Source: Anisus vortex
Lineage: Eukaryota > Mollusca > Gastropoda > Planorbidae
DNA length: 64,000 bases
Reading direction: 5' to 3'
Assembly (NCBI GenBank): GCA_949126835.1
Contig: OX421495.1
Location: 3,860,011 to 3,924,010, forward strand
Shown here: positions 34,592-45,889 of the stretch, one piece after another
Position numbering within the stretch: the first letter of the stretch is position 1
Layout: each line of letters starts with the position of its first letter
Position numbers and translations under genes: made by a program
Notes under the pieces: model-generated
Seen by the model: only the letters and a program-made list of their open reading frames with translations
What the model was told of the DNA's origin: nothing
The model's database searches: none

Positions 34592-34857
34592 AGTGTGGCG
34601 ATAAAGTGAAGGGTGCGTATATCCATGCCAGACCATAGGTCTAGTGAAGCAGGCTTCACCACTTGCTATGCACGAGGCATACATGGGGAACGTGTAGCCA
34701 GCGCGATGCCTAACCGCCTTTACTTTTCCCCTACTAATTTCAGGGTTGGGAGACTTACGGACACGCTTCAGATCCGGGTTACAAATCCTAGCCTTCCCTA
34801 GGATTCGAACCCAGGACCATCGCTACGCCAGTCGACGCATTCAGCCAGCCTGCCTCC
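34592..34857 (-). mobile_element. Type B tRNA-derived SINE, diverged
   Basis: On the minus strand it has a B-box GGTTCGAATCC (reverse at about 34800-34810) and the tRNA-like head reading out at 34857. Flanks TAAATCAGATAT (34580-34591) and TAAATTAGATAT (34858-34869) match at 11 of 12. Confidence 0.85.
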
Positions 34858-34875
34858 TAAATTAGATATTTCAGC

Positions 34876-35010
34876 CATAAAGTAAAGGCGTGAATCCCTT
34901 CCAGGCCATGAGTTTATTGAAGCCTGGTTCGCCACTTGCCGCGGGCAGGGTAGGCTACACGTGGGGATTGTGTGGCTGGAACAGTACCCAAGCGACTTTC
35001 ACCAAGGTCA
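34876..35010 (-). repeat. Partial type B SINE abutting the previous copy
   Basis: It repeats the 3' half of the SINE in reverse (AAAGGCGTGAATCCCTTCC, CCATGAGTTTATTGAAGCC, GTGTGGCTGGAACAGTACC) about 10 bp beyond the duplication of the neighbouring copy. Confidence 0.65.
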
Positions 35011-35277
35011 GGAACTACAGAAGCGTTGGTTTACCTTATGGATACTTTCCCGACTGGAATATAAAAAAATTAAAACCAAATACCTACGAATTGGTATCCA
35101 ATGCCCTGCTTGATATTTGGCAGATATTTACTGCTCATCTTTAGGTTGTCTTTGTTGGTATTGACTTACACGATCAGAAAAACCCGTCAGACGAAATCAT
35201 AAATGAGATACTATTTCGCTTAATTTAAGGCCCTTAAAATTATAAGTAAGTTACCTTAGATTTAAGAAACCCGTTTG
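35011..35277. other. Unassigned spacer
   Basis: No feature recognised. Confidence 0.4.
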
Positions 35278-35560
35278 GCGGATAGGGCAACAGGATTGCT
35301 GATAGAGGCAACGGGGTTGTGGATAGGGCAATATGATTGTGGCTAGAGTAGCATATTGTAGCTAGGGCGATAGGGTTGCGAGCATGCCAAAATAGTGTGG
35401 ATATAGCAAAAGATTGTAAATAGGGTAATACATTTTTTGATTCGGCAACAGATTGTGGATAGTGCAACATATTGTGGACAGGGCGACATATTTGTGGATA
35501 GGGCTACAGATTGTTGATAAAGCTACAGGTTTGTGGATAGTGCAACAGGATTGTGCGTTT
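35278..35560. repeat. Degenerate 21-22 bp minisatellite
   Basis: Units of the form GTGGATAGGGCAACAGGATT vary strongly between copies (GGATAGTGCAACATATTG, GGCTAGAGTAGCATATTG). Period and core resemble the 22-bp array at 23905-24905 (GTGGATCGGCAAATAG), suggesting a common motif. Confidence 0.7.
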
Positions 35561-36956
35561 TGTTGTGGGGATGGTGACAAGAGATCTACCACAGGTTCAG
35601 TACCAGAAAATCTCAACAGTAAACTAGAAATTCAAACTTCCTTCAATGGGAATCTAAGCCCGACAAAAAAAAATGAAGCACCAGATTCGGTTACAGCAGA
35701 AGTGAAAGAGTTGCCAACTCGGAAATGAGAAAGCCAGAAAGAAGTTCTAGTAACATCTTGAGAGATTACGACCAAAGTCAACTACAATCGGGTAAGAAAA
35801 TTGCGTAAGACCTGATGCTAAGAGAATGATTTAAGCGTGTTGCTCAATCATTGAGAAGACGAAAACATCCCGGAGTCTTACACCACGTGACGGAACGCAC
35901 CAATGGGGAACAATCAGGAAGACATCGAGGCAGCGAATCATAATAGTGTTCATACCACGTCAATCAAAGCGTAACGCTAGGGTACACGCGGGACAAATGA
36001 AGCATACCTGGGCAGGTTACGCAGGTGCTTTCTCTGCCGAGTCTGATGTGTGGAGAGAATGACGAGATTTCGGCGAGGAATTCAGAGACGACTAAAGTTA
36101 TGTAATGAAGAAAGATGCCGAAAAAAAAAACAAAAAAACAAACAATACAGATTTTGAAAAAGGAAGGGAGCACTAATTCATCATCTCGTCATTATATAAA
36201 CACCAAGCTAAATTGCCCGGCGTTGCTCGGGGTAAAATAAAACAGGCCTGTATAAGCGACAGATTAAAAAAAATCATAAACTACAATGAATAGTAAGCTA
36301 TAGATCTAATTAATTTAAAAAAATATTTTTGACAGGAGACATTTAGGAAAGTAATTAAAAATAAATATTTGTAATCGGGTTAAAAATATATAGATCTATC
36401 TATAGCTTGTTTTTTTTATAGGCATAATGTCACTCTGGAAGACTCATTTTTAGTTGTCTTCAAAAACAAGTCTTTTTTTTTTGTTGTTGTTTCATCAGAC
36501 GAATTATAATTAAAGACCAGTCAGAAAAAGTAGACTTTTGATATCATTGAGATAATAATTCTCTTTTTTTTTTTAATGAGTTTTCTCTTCTCTTACAGCA
36601 CCATCGAGAGTGTACAACTTGGACATTTCTTCGAGTGTTGTTATTTTGTCGTATCCTGTCTTTCCCTTTTGTACCTGTCGTACAGGTATTCTCCCCCTTG
36701 ATCCCATCTCTTGTTCGGGGTCGCCAAGTGCAGTGCCATAACACTGGCAAATTGCTCGTTCTTGTGATGAGGGGAAATAATTCAGGCCGTTATCTCCCTT
36801 GCCATCAGCTTGTAAACCCCGTGACGTGGGGATTCACTTGCGCAGACACAATGGGCGAGAGATGAAGGGGCGACAACCAGTAACAAAACAAATCAAACAA
36901 ACAAAAATAAATTCCTCGACTATCTTCAAGACCTGAAAGTTAACATATAGGCCTAG
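35561..36956. other. Unassigned non-coding region
   Basis: No supported exon. ATTGCCCGGCGTTGCTCGGG near 36213 is a small GC-rich hairpin phrase common in invertebrate repeats, but I could not assign it. Confidence 0.4.
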
Positions 36957-37234
36957 ATCTCAGTAAAACTATATAGATCTAAGTAAAACTATATAGATAT
37001 AAGTAAAACTTTATAGATCTAAGTAAAACTATATAGATATAAGTAAAACTTTATAGATCTAAGTAAAACTATATAGATCTAAGTAAAACTACATAGATCT
37101 TAGTAAAACTATATAGATCTTAGTAAAACTATATAGATCCAAGCAAAACTATATAGATCTAAGTAAAACTATACAGATCTATGTAAAATATATAGACCTA
37201 GGTAAAACTATCTAGATCTAAGTAAAACTATATA
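36957..37234. repeat. 20-bp tandem repeat, about 14 units
   Basis: Unit ATATAGATCTAAGTAAAACT with sporadic changes (AGATAT, AGATCC, ACATAG). Confidence 0.95.
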
Positions 37235-37235
37235 G

Positions 37236-37480
37236 AATTTGTGAATTAGTGAGTAAGTGAAAAACGAATGAGTGAGAGTGAGTGAGTGCGCAAGTAAATG
37301 AATGAGTGTGAGTGAGTGAGTGCGCAAGTAAATGAGTGAGTGAGTGAGTGCGCAAGTAAATGAATGAGTGAGTGAGTGAGTGCGCAAGTAAATGAGTGAG
37401 TGCGCAAGTAAATAAATGAGTGAGTGAGTGAGTGCGCAAGTAAATGAATGAGTGAGCTGGTCAGTAAATAAACCTGTATG
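37236..37480. repeat. (GAGT)n-based higher-order tandem repeat
   Basis: GAGT tetranucleotides are punctuated by GCGCAAGTAAATGAATGAGT every 28-40 bases, directly next to the 20-bp array. Confidence 0.93.
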
Positions 37481-38924
37481 TGAATAAGTGAGAAAGTTTC
37501 ACCAATAGAGAAACTTCACACTGCCTTGGGATTTAACTCATTGACAATTTTTCCGTTCGCTTTATATTGCACGCATCATTTTAGACCTGTCATTGCTCAG
37601 ATCGCACCATTACTTTGATGTTCCATACCGAGCAGGTCTATTAGCATTTGGTCTATCCGAAGACTTCAATCTGCATGCGCTGATTTCGAACATACAATGT
37701 AGACCTTTGATCAGTAAACCGTATCATAGGCACCCGATGCATCCGCTTCTCTGAATACACTTGAATGTACCGTATATAATCGCCCATCACCCTCACCCTA
37801 ACCCCCTTTTCGCCTCCCCACCCCTCCACGTAAAAGTCCTTTGCCCCTAACGAAACTATAATGATATTACCAGAAGCTTAACACCCTCTCCAATGCGGAC
37901 GTTTTTGTGTGTCTGTGTGCTCCAAACTCCCTCTAAAACGAAGGGAAGAAAGAGATATGAGAGAGTAAGAAGGGCAACAACTCATCACTGGAAAAGGTTT
38001 TAGAAATATAAAAAAAAGTATCTGCAAAACAGAAAAGAAATGAAAAAGAAAGTCCACGTTTCTTGATAACTTTTCCATACCAGCCAGCATTTCGCTGCGG
38101 CTCTACTTTAAAAAAGAACTTGCCAGTTTGGCTTTGTGTAATAATTGCCTTTAATTTTTGGCCTGCCCTGGACCAGATTTATTACATTTCAGACGATCAA
38201 AGCTTTTTCTTATTTTATTCCTTTTCGTTTTCTTTGAACATTTTCTCCAATAGCGAAAAGAAATAAAGGAAAGAAATTTCAGAAGACTCGAAAGCAATAC
38301 AATGAAAAGATCATAATTTCCGCTAGCTTCATTTTTTTTTTCAAATGGTATTTTCGGTGTAGGTATAATTATTATTTTTCCTTTTTTTCCCCCTTATTCG
38401 TTAATGGACCATTCAAATTGCCTTCAATTGAAATAAGACTTAAACCTTTGTTGAAAGTATTAAAAAAACAACAACTCTAGCAGTTAAGTTCTCTTTGTAA
38501 AATTTCTTCTTAGTTGCTTTTAGTTTGTTTTTTTCAACCAGTGAAGCTGAGTTCTTCAAAGTTTTAGTAGCAAAATGGACGAATGAGAATTATCTATGGT
38601 CAGCATAACTTTAACTTTCCACGATTCTAACGTCTGACTAATGTCTGGAATCCCCCCATCAGTGCTTGGAACAAACCATGTCATACACAAAAATACACAA
38701 AAATAAGAAACCATTAAAAAAAATATAAGCTTTCGCAGCAAAGTGACGAATCCAGGAGAACTAAACTACACATTGGCCACTGATCTATAAACAGAATGGA
38801 TAGCGCCTCCATATTTTAAATGTGTATACTCAAATTGAAGCCAAAATCATTCAAAATTAATTCCCCTATTCACTTATCTACATAAGCGAGTTACAGGAAT
38901 AAATCACTTATGATGAGAACAAAT
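37481..38924. other. Unassigned non-coding region
   Basis: Unique-looking AT-rich sequence with no exon support. Short frames on both strands lack start or splice context. Confidence 0.4.
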
Positions 38925-39090
38925 CCATACGATAAAAAGGAAGTCACTTGAAATGTATTTACAGGTCAATGTTTAGTAAATATAATTTAATAGATAAGTG
39001 AAAGTCACATGAAAGCCTATTTATTTTGTCTTCAAGTGTCTTCAAGTCTTCCGTGCCAAGTCCATTCTTTTTTATAGATCAGTGGGTAGG
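38925..39090. repeat. Dispersed repeat shared with 6116-6310
   Basis: CATACGATAAAAAGGAAGTC, ATTTACAGGTCAATGTTTA and TAGATAAGTGAAAGT follow the same order as in the earlier copy. Confidence 0.65.
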
Positions 39091-39204
39091 CCTAATTTAA
39101 AACCCTTTTATTGGGACAAAACTATAAAAAAAAAATTTATAATAATTTACCTAGTCTATATCTAGCCTATATATAAAAAAATAATTTCCTTTAACCAAAG
39201 ACTA

Positions 39205-39797
39205 TTGACAAGTCTTAACGATTATGCATGCATAAAAGGTAAAAAAGAAGAACATTTCCGGTCTTATTCGATCATTTTCTTCGAAACATGTCTGTGTGCT
39301 GCGTTACTGATTGTACGAAAAGATGTATAGAATTAAATTTTATTTCATTTCCAAAAGATGGCGCCAAAAGAAAACGATGGATTGTGAATGTCAGACTTGA
39401 AGAATCACCTATTTATAATCCCAAACTAATTGCTTGATGCAAAAGAATCTTCGTGTTGTTGTTTTTTTTATAAATCTTCGCATTGTGTTTTTTAATTACC
39501 AAGGACGCAACTCTTGACTAACTTATTTTATAAACAAAAGCTAAATTTAACCAAACGCGACTAACACTTTGAGTATTAATTATCGCCGACTCAATTTTGA
39601 CGTTAAAAACGGATTCCTTATAGCTAATCTTGTAGCCGTTGTATATTTCTAGAAGACCAGAACTGGCTGTCGATGTTGAAATCAATTGTCAAACAGCACC
39701 AAAAGCATGGTTTTTGTTTACGAAAATGGCGGTAAATTTCACCGGAAGTTCATGATCATTACAGTTCAAAAGGTCACACCTAATTAAGACTTGTCAA
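39205..39797. mobile_element. 593-bp TIR element encoding a THAP-domain fragment
   Basis: Perfect 14-base inverted ends, TTGACAAGTCTTAA and TTAAGACTTGTCAA. Exact removal of 39205-39797 rejoins AAAGACTA to TAATAAGATGG, which is the uninterrupted terminal repeat of the host element. The insertion is therefore well bounded but shows no clear target duplication. A short THAP coding stretch lies 70 bp inside the left end. Confidence 0.75.
39288..39437 (+). pseudogene. THAP zinc-finger N-terminal fragment (49 codons)
   Basis: THAP domains bind DNA through a C2CH zinc site and are shared by P-type transposases and host proteins derived from them. The frame starts MSVCCVTDC and contains FISFPKDGAKRKRWIVNVR. 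This gives the first Cys pair (residues 4 or 5 and 9), the Phe-Pro of the fold and the conserved Trp near residue 31. The frame stops at TGA before the second Cys and His can be reached, so the domain is incomplete here. A spliced continuation cannot be excluded. The location inside a TIR element suggests a fragment of a THAP-containing transposase, but the remaining 350 bp show no transposase body. Confidence 0.65.
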
Positions 39798-40362
39798 TAA
39801 TAAGATGGACCGCTTGCTCTATTTTTAGAGCTTAGGTCTATATGTTCTGTCTTTTTCCGTGCCCAACCAACAAGGCTGTCTTAAATGACTTCTAAGCTCC
39901 TACGATTGCATTAAAGGTTTCCGCTGTATACAACTTTCGATATTAATCTTAATTTTCCATTGAGAAAATCATAGCGAATTACTAAACTTTAAGTCTAGAG
40001 CAGGCGTCGGCAATCATAGGCACGCGTGCCAAACTTGGCATGCAGAGCGATTTTTAATGGCACGCAAGAGATCTCCAAGAGGTGTTTTTGTTTTATTGAT
40101 TTAAAAAAAAATACATTTTCCGGTTCTGAATAAGGAAAACTGACTGTTGAAACCGATAAGTCTGAATGACATAGCGACAAATTTCAGTGAGATGAACATG
40201 CATTTACAAAGACCACTGGAATGGATTTGCATTTAAACATCTTGGCGTGAAATCAAGCTTAAAACTTTTAACTACTTTTTAACATACATCCCTATAGGGT
40301 TAATGCATATATTAAGATAGATAGTTGGGCTTTTTCAGAAGTACATCGAAGCACTCAAAGCG

Positions 40363-40830
40363 GAGTTTTCTAATCAAAGCTCTCTCTTATTCTTTATCGC
40401 TCCCCGTGGAGCATAAGGCAGCAACAAAGTTCTGCCAGGCCTCCCTATCCTGGGCGAGCCATCGGATTTCATGCCATGTTTTGTTGGTGGCCTTTGCTTC
40501 CTCGTCCATTGTCCTCCTCCACGTTCCCAATGGTCTTCACCTGCGCCTTTTTCCTGGTGGCGTCCATTTCAATGTACTTCTTGAGAGTCCCTGCGGAGGA
40601 TGTGACCCAGCCATCTCCATCTTCTTTTCTTGATTTCTTCGATGATGAAGTTTATTCCAGTTCTCTTGCGAACTTCACTGTTGGAGATGTGGTCTTCCCA
40701 GCTAATCTTTAGTATGCGTCGGGGACATCTTCCTTCAAACCCTCTAAGGCGGCTTTCGATTTTGGTATTGATCTTCCAGGTCTCTGCAGCATAGAGAAGG
40801 ACTGAGCGTGTATTACTAATCAAAGACAAG
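40363..40830 (-). pseudogene. LINE reverse-transcriptase C-terminal fragment inside hAT
   Basis: Minus-strand reading gives VLLYAAETWKI, FEGRCPRRILKISWEDHISN and RRWRWLGHILRRD. After a frameshift it gives a Gly/Arg-rich linker and a QNFVAAL-like end. This is the usual C-terminal module after the polymerase domain of a LINE different from the one at 25470. No catalytic part survives. Confidence 0.8.
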
Positions 40831-41050
40831 ACTTTTTCATTGATGGACACATTAAGCCTAACTGGTTTGATCTTACTACAACTATCATAAATGTAAAAAA
40901 GTTCTTCTTTAAAAGGAGGGATATTGGCGATTTCAAAATGCAGCAAGTTGAATTTTAAAGATTTAAAAATGGGCATCAAAATGTATCTGGAAGAGCTGCT
41001 TAGTAAAGTCATCTTCTCTTCTCAACTGCTAGGCATTTGTTCTTTTAATT

Positions 41051-41149
41051 TCAGCTTTTGGTTCAACTTACACTTGTGAACAGATTTTATCGCACATGAA
41101 AACTGTTTGAAGCATACAAAGAAGTGACCTACACTTGACCGCTCATTAA
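41051..41149 (+). pseudogene. hAT transposase C-terminal remnant
   Basis: In frame from 41051 the sequence reads SAFGSTYTCEQILSHMKTV, a stop, then SIQRSDLHLTAH and a final stop. The FGSTY-CEQ-FS-MK-SK-R-LT-H pattern is the conserved C-terminal dimerisation segment of hAT transposases of the Charlie/ZBED-like type. An in-frame TGA and loss of upstream frame make it inactive. It independently supports the hAT identity deduced from terminal repeats and 8-bp duplications. Confidence 0.8.
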
Positions 41150-42263
41150 TTTATACAGACTAATAAATTTACATTTAACAGAGTTTTAATGCTAATCTTC
41201 TTTAATTATACATAAAAATGATCGATTCTAAAACACATTTATTTATATAATTAATTTAATAAATATAAGATACTTATTACTTAGCTCTAGTATGTAATTT
41301 CTGTAATTATTAATGTTTAAAAGATTAACTTTTTAAATGGATAAATAATTAATACATGAAATGTTTATTTACAACTGTTTAACGTAAATTATTTAAATCC
41401 TCCACTCTGATAATTAGGTTAAATCTTGTAATGAATACCATAATATTGGATTTATATAAAGAAATAATAATTAGGCAGTACAAAACATAACTTGTTTGGC
41501 ATCACTATTGAATCAAACTTGAACACGTTTTTTAATTAATGGGAGATAATAAGCCTGTTTTATTTGCGCTAATATTTCAGATATGTTTCTTTTTTTTTAT
41601 ATATTAAAAAAATACATCGTTTACAATGTTTAACCCAAATGGGTATAAAGTATTTTAAAATTATATAAATATTATATGACTAAATAATTTATATGTATAT
41701 TTTTATACATTACATTAAATACCCAGTTTGTATGATTACTAAGTATCTATACCGCTTAATTATTATTGCAATGACAGAGAAACATTTGAAATCAATGAAA
41801 GAACTTATCAGAGATCAAAATACAATTAACATTTTCAGGTGTTACATCCTCATCTTGACTAACAAAAGATAATACTATATTTAGTAATAGCATACTGTAT
41901 TTTTTATAAATGCAAATAAAAAGGATTATAATCACACACTCGTTAATTTTGTCTTAAATATAAAACGCTTTAACGATTTTCTCTATATTGCTTTTGGCCT
42001 TGGCCCTGCTACGGAGTTTAAATTAATTGTCCTATAAAAATAATATTTAAAAAAAAAGTATAATAGAGCAGGTTGACTTTTAGGCTGTTGGCACGCTGAA
42101 TGATTTAAAAATCCTAGTTTGGCACACTGTGTGCAAAAGGTTGCCGCCCCATGGTCTAGATGACGTAGCGCGATCGGAAATTCCGAAACTAAGTATTTCA
42201 ATTTATTAAACAGCAAAAAAATCAAATCAAGCGGTCCATCTTATTAGAGACTTTTATTGAACC

Positions 42264-43477
42264 TTCCACGGCCAATCATGTGATCGTTTTTTGAAAGGTC
42301 TTTTCCGAGTTTCTCATTGGGCCATGGAAACTATTCTTAGCTCAAAATCACCACCACAAAATCAAATTGTTCTCAACGGTTGAATATTGTGTCCACGTCA
42401 CCATCTACGAAAAAAAAAATTCGGACCTCACAGAGTCGGATCTTCAAGGCGCCCTACCACGCATCCCGCCAACGATTTGTTTAGAATTTCACACCATCCA
42501 CAGCTTACGTAAAGATAAGGATCTCCTAAGGCTGACGTAGGGGTAAATTGTCTGTGTGCGTGTGTGTGTGGAAGGGGGATGAAAGGAGAATAAGAAGGGT
42601 ACTATAAGTCATGGTCGGCTCCCAGAAGTAAAAAGATCGGCTGGAGTCTGAGAGGGGGGTTGACGTTACATCAGTGATCGCTTTGGATTTATGGTGGGAC
42701 GCAGTTTGGAGTTCAAAGGCAGCAGGCGCTGGTAGCTTGTCAAGGGCAGTAGCCAAGTGAAAGGTTCCATCTACTGGTTTTTCAAACATGTCACAACTTT
42801 GTTTTTTATGTTTGAAAATTGTGCGCCAGATGTTTCTGTTATTAAATCTAAAATTTTACTTTTTTTTTTGTTTTACTATTCTGTGTATTGTTCGCCCTTG
42901 AATACGATAAATTGAGACATGCTTATATAGATAATCCAAGTCAAGACTTATTTTTATATATATTGTTATGCCACACAATTTATCAACGTGTGTGATTTCG
43001 TTTTGTTATATGTGTGTAGTACGTTATAAGAGTTTTCATATTGTATTTAGAATTGTCTCGAAAATTTAAATAGAGTTATTTATTTATATTTTATTTTGGC
43101 GTCGATATTATTTGCGTATAATTGTTTAAATAGTTAATATCACCCATAGGCCTATGTATTCTCATAGTCTCTACAATTTTCTAGTACGCTTCTTCTTTTT
43201 TCATTCTAAATACTTCGGTGGAAATCCATTCTAGCACTTTCTGCATCAAAATCTCTATAAGGCACGCATTGGTGTGGCTCAATTGGTGTTGTTTTGGTTT
43301 AGCGATAAAGAAACCACTTATTGTTGACCAGTGAAGTTGAATGTTATTATTGTACATTAGTTCAAGCGTTAATTTCTTCTTTAAGCATTCTTCGAGTGGC
43401 TTGAGTGTAGGCCTATTATTTCATGGTGAACAAGATCATAGAAGAAACAAGACCCGAATAGATAACAATGTATACAT
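42264..43477. other. Unassigned non-coding region
   Basis: A short GT-rich tract near 42552-42571. No exon is supported. Confidence 0.4.
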
Positions 43478-43620
43478 TTGGTGTGTGGGTGGATTGATTA
43501 ATAGATTGATGGATGAGTGGATGAAGTGAATGTTTCGATGGATGAATCAAATCGACCGCTCGATGTGTGGGTGGATCTAAAGATGGATATATCGATGGAT
43601 AGCTGGAGCCATCTGGATTA
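43478..43620. repeat. Degenerate (GGAT)n microsatellite
   Basis: GGATGGATGAGTGGATGAAG-like variants with GTGTGTGGGTGGAT recurring twice. Confidence 0.75.
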
Positions 43621-44476
43621 GTGTGGATGCAAGTGATAGATGAGAAGAACGAATGCATGGAAGAAAACATTGTTTTGAAGAGTATGGATGCGTTTGCTCC
43701 TTTTTTTAAGACTGCCAAGGGTTTAGTTTTAGGTCTAAGAAAGATAACTGAGGAAAAAACTATTATAATTATTTCAAAATCGAGCTTTTAATTCCCTCCC
43801 TTGACAAAAACACCTTCCCCTCTCCCCTGCTTAAAAAAATGTGAATTTCAATTGTTTCTTGTAAATGTTTTATATAATTGTGAACAACCCAATATAGAGC
43901 GCGGTGGTATATCGATAGAGTCTTAGATTATCAAGTTTAAATCTAAAAAAGACTTTTTTTTTCTTGGACTCTGGAAAGTTGGGAAAAGTAGGCTAGATTA
44001 CATGGTTTTGGAATGTCATTGTGGACAATGATGCAAGTGCAAGAAAAACAACGTCTGCTAAAACAGTGTCTTTTTATTGTAGACCTACTGTTTGTCACTC
44101 TGTATGTGTATGTTTGTATATTTTATTTTCTTCAAAAGGAGTGAGTCAATTAGCTTTTTGAAGATTTTGTCACAAAAACACGAACAAAAAAGCAAAGTTA
44201 ATACAAAATTCTAAGGGATTTTTTATAAACCAATAACAGTATGGCTACTTTTAGATTTAACAAAAGGGGGCAGTTAACACACTAAATCATAAATGTTCTC
44301 GACATAATAATAAAAGCTTAATTAATAATATTTTTAAAAAATATGACTTATATTAAAAATCTTATCTTATCTTGTTTTGCGAATGTTACTGCATTTGTAT
44401 ACATTTCAATATCGTGTAAGACCTACTTGTAAAATATTTAACCAACCGTCCAAATAGCGTATGTTAACGTCTGATC
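43621..44476. other. Unassigned AT-rich stretch
   Basis: No gene is seen. An isolated CTTATCTTATCTTG near 44364 may be the last trace of a LINE tail. Confidence 0.4.
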
Positions 44477-44484
44477 ATCTAGTA

Positions 44485-45254
44485 CATAGGTTCTCAACCT
44501 TTTTCGGCTCACCGCCCCCTTTTACACTTTTTTTCCGCTCACCGCCCCCCAACTTAATTTTAGTGAAACATTTGTTAATTAAAGGGAGATAATTAAACCT
44601 TTTCATTTGAGGTAATATTTCAATTTGTTTTTCTTTTATAAAAAATTAAATGGCTCGCATTTATAACTTTGAAATGATATGATAGAACTGTAAAAATTAT
44701 TAGAAAATTGTATAAATATTATATGACTAAAGAATTTATATGAATATTTTCAAGCATTTTAATTACTACTCAGTTTGTATAATTACTACGTATCTATACC
44801 GCTCAGCTATTGTGGTTACTTCTTTACAAAGAATTCAAACGCATTAAAGGACATTTCGGTAAAACATCAAAAGAGTAATATAAGAGTAATATTAGCAGAT
44901 GTTAAGGCGACAGTCCGGTGAACCAACCATAAGACGAGACGGCCGCATACCATATTTGCCAAATACTGACCCTCCCTACTTCATCGAAAAGTCATTGCTA
45001 TTCTTATTTATTGTTCAATAATATGTATGCCTACTGTTGGGAGATATCAGATATTTAGTAGCACTTGCGTTTACATCATATTTCATCCAAAAACTAATCG
45101 ATTAAAATAGCTGAGTTGTTGAAATTATAGCTGGTACGTATGTACCGCCCACTTGCCCTTCATCGCCCCCCAATCGCCCCCGGGAATGTTATCGCCCCCC
45201 TAAGGCTTCTAATCGCCCCCTGGGGGGCGATATCGCCCCCGTTGAGAACCTATG
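44485..45254. mobile_element. hAT-like element with different ends but shared interior (770 bp)
   Basis: Ends CATAGGTTCTCAACC and GTTGAGAACCTATG are perfect inverses over 14 bases. ATCTAGTA is duplicated exactly at 44477-44484 and 45255-45262. Sub-terminal CACCGCCCCC/GCGATATCGCCCCC blocks are unlike the other hAT copies. From about 44576 to 44817, however, the interior matches the body of the CAGGGGTCGGCAA family block for block (GGGAGATAATTAAACC, CTTTGAAATGAT, ATTACTACGTATCTAT). Confidence 0.9.
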
Positions 45255-45262
45255 ATCTAGTA

Positions 45263-45889
45263 GGTAAATACATTTAAAAAATGGAACATTAAAAAAATAC
45301 ACTTAAAAACTCTCTACAGACGTAAGACGTAAAAGCTTATATTCATATATTTTTGCCTATTTGTTTTTATAACTATTTCCTGTGTCCCTTTTTTGTTGTT
45401 TTATTATTTTTCGTTGTTTTTCTTGTTAATCGCTTAAAAAAAAAAGCTCCTTCGTGAATTTGCTGTCTCCATTTTTCAAAACCACTATTGTAGCAAAACT
45501 GTTTTTACGGACCGTCGCCTTGGCGATTGATGCGAAGGAGGGGGGGGGGAGTTAGCACTGACATATATTCAGCACTTGCGCCTGTCTTCTTAATTTGTTT
45601 TCAAGTTTCCATTACCATTTGTTCCGCTTTTGCGCAGAGCTGAAAAAGTTTGTTTTTCACTCAATTGATGGCTGTCTTCTGGTCCGTTGAAATTTTGTTA
45701 TTATCAACAGGCAATGGTGAAAATAATATCTTTCCTTTTATTTATTTTTTGCTCTATGAAAGCTATGTCAAATAATGGATCCTTATAAATAAACATATTA
45801 TTGTCTTTGTTTGGTTGTTTTGTTTGTGTATGTGTATGTGTCTTGTTTTTTTTTTTTGTCTACTGAAATATTATGTTGTTGTTTGGCTT
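45263..45889. other. Unassigned AT-rich stretch
   Basis: G run near 45540-45549. No gene is seen. Confidence 0.4.

Larger units (their letters stand above)
40001..42153. mobile_element. hAT-type element (2.15 kb), longest copy, with nested LINE fragment
   Basis: Ends CAGGCGTCGGCAATC and TTGCCGCCCCATG. Flanks GTCTAGAG (39993-40000) and GTCTAGAT (42154-42161) match at 7 of 8. It contains a LINE C-terminal fragment in reverse (about 40363-40830) and the only readable transposase remnant of the family (41051-41149). The shared GGGAGATAATAAGCC block is near 41542. Confidence 0.9.
39197..42255. mobile_element. Second TIR family copy carrying nested insertions
   Basis: The outer ends are AAAGACTA (39197-39204) and, inverted, the CAAGCGGTCCATCTTATTAG stretch followed by AGACTTTT (to 42255). 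Flanks CTTTAACC (39189-39196) and ATTGAACC (42256-42263) match at 6 of 8. About 310 bp of family sequence remains, split by the THAP element (39205-39797) and a hAT element (40001-42153). The intact part includes AAGATGGACCGCTTGCTCT and GAGAAAATCATAGCG. Confidence 0.75.

Noticed and set aside
39288..39437. A live THAP-domain host gene
   Set aside because: The frame ends before the zinc site is complete and lies inside a TIR element. Kept only as a fragment.
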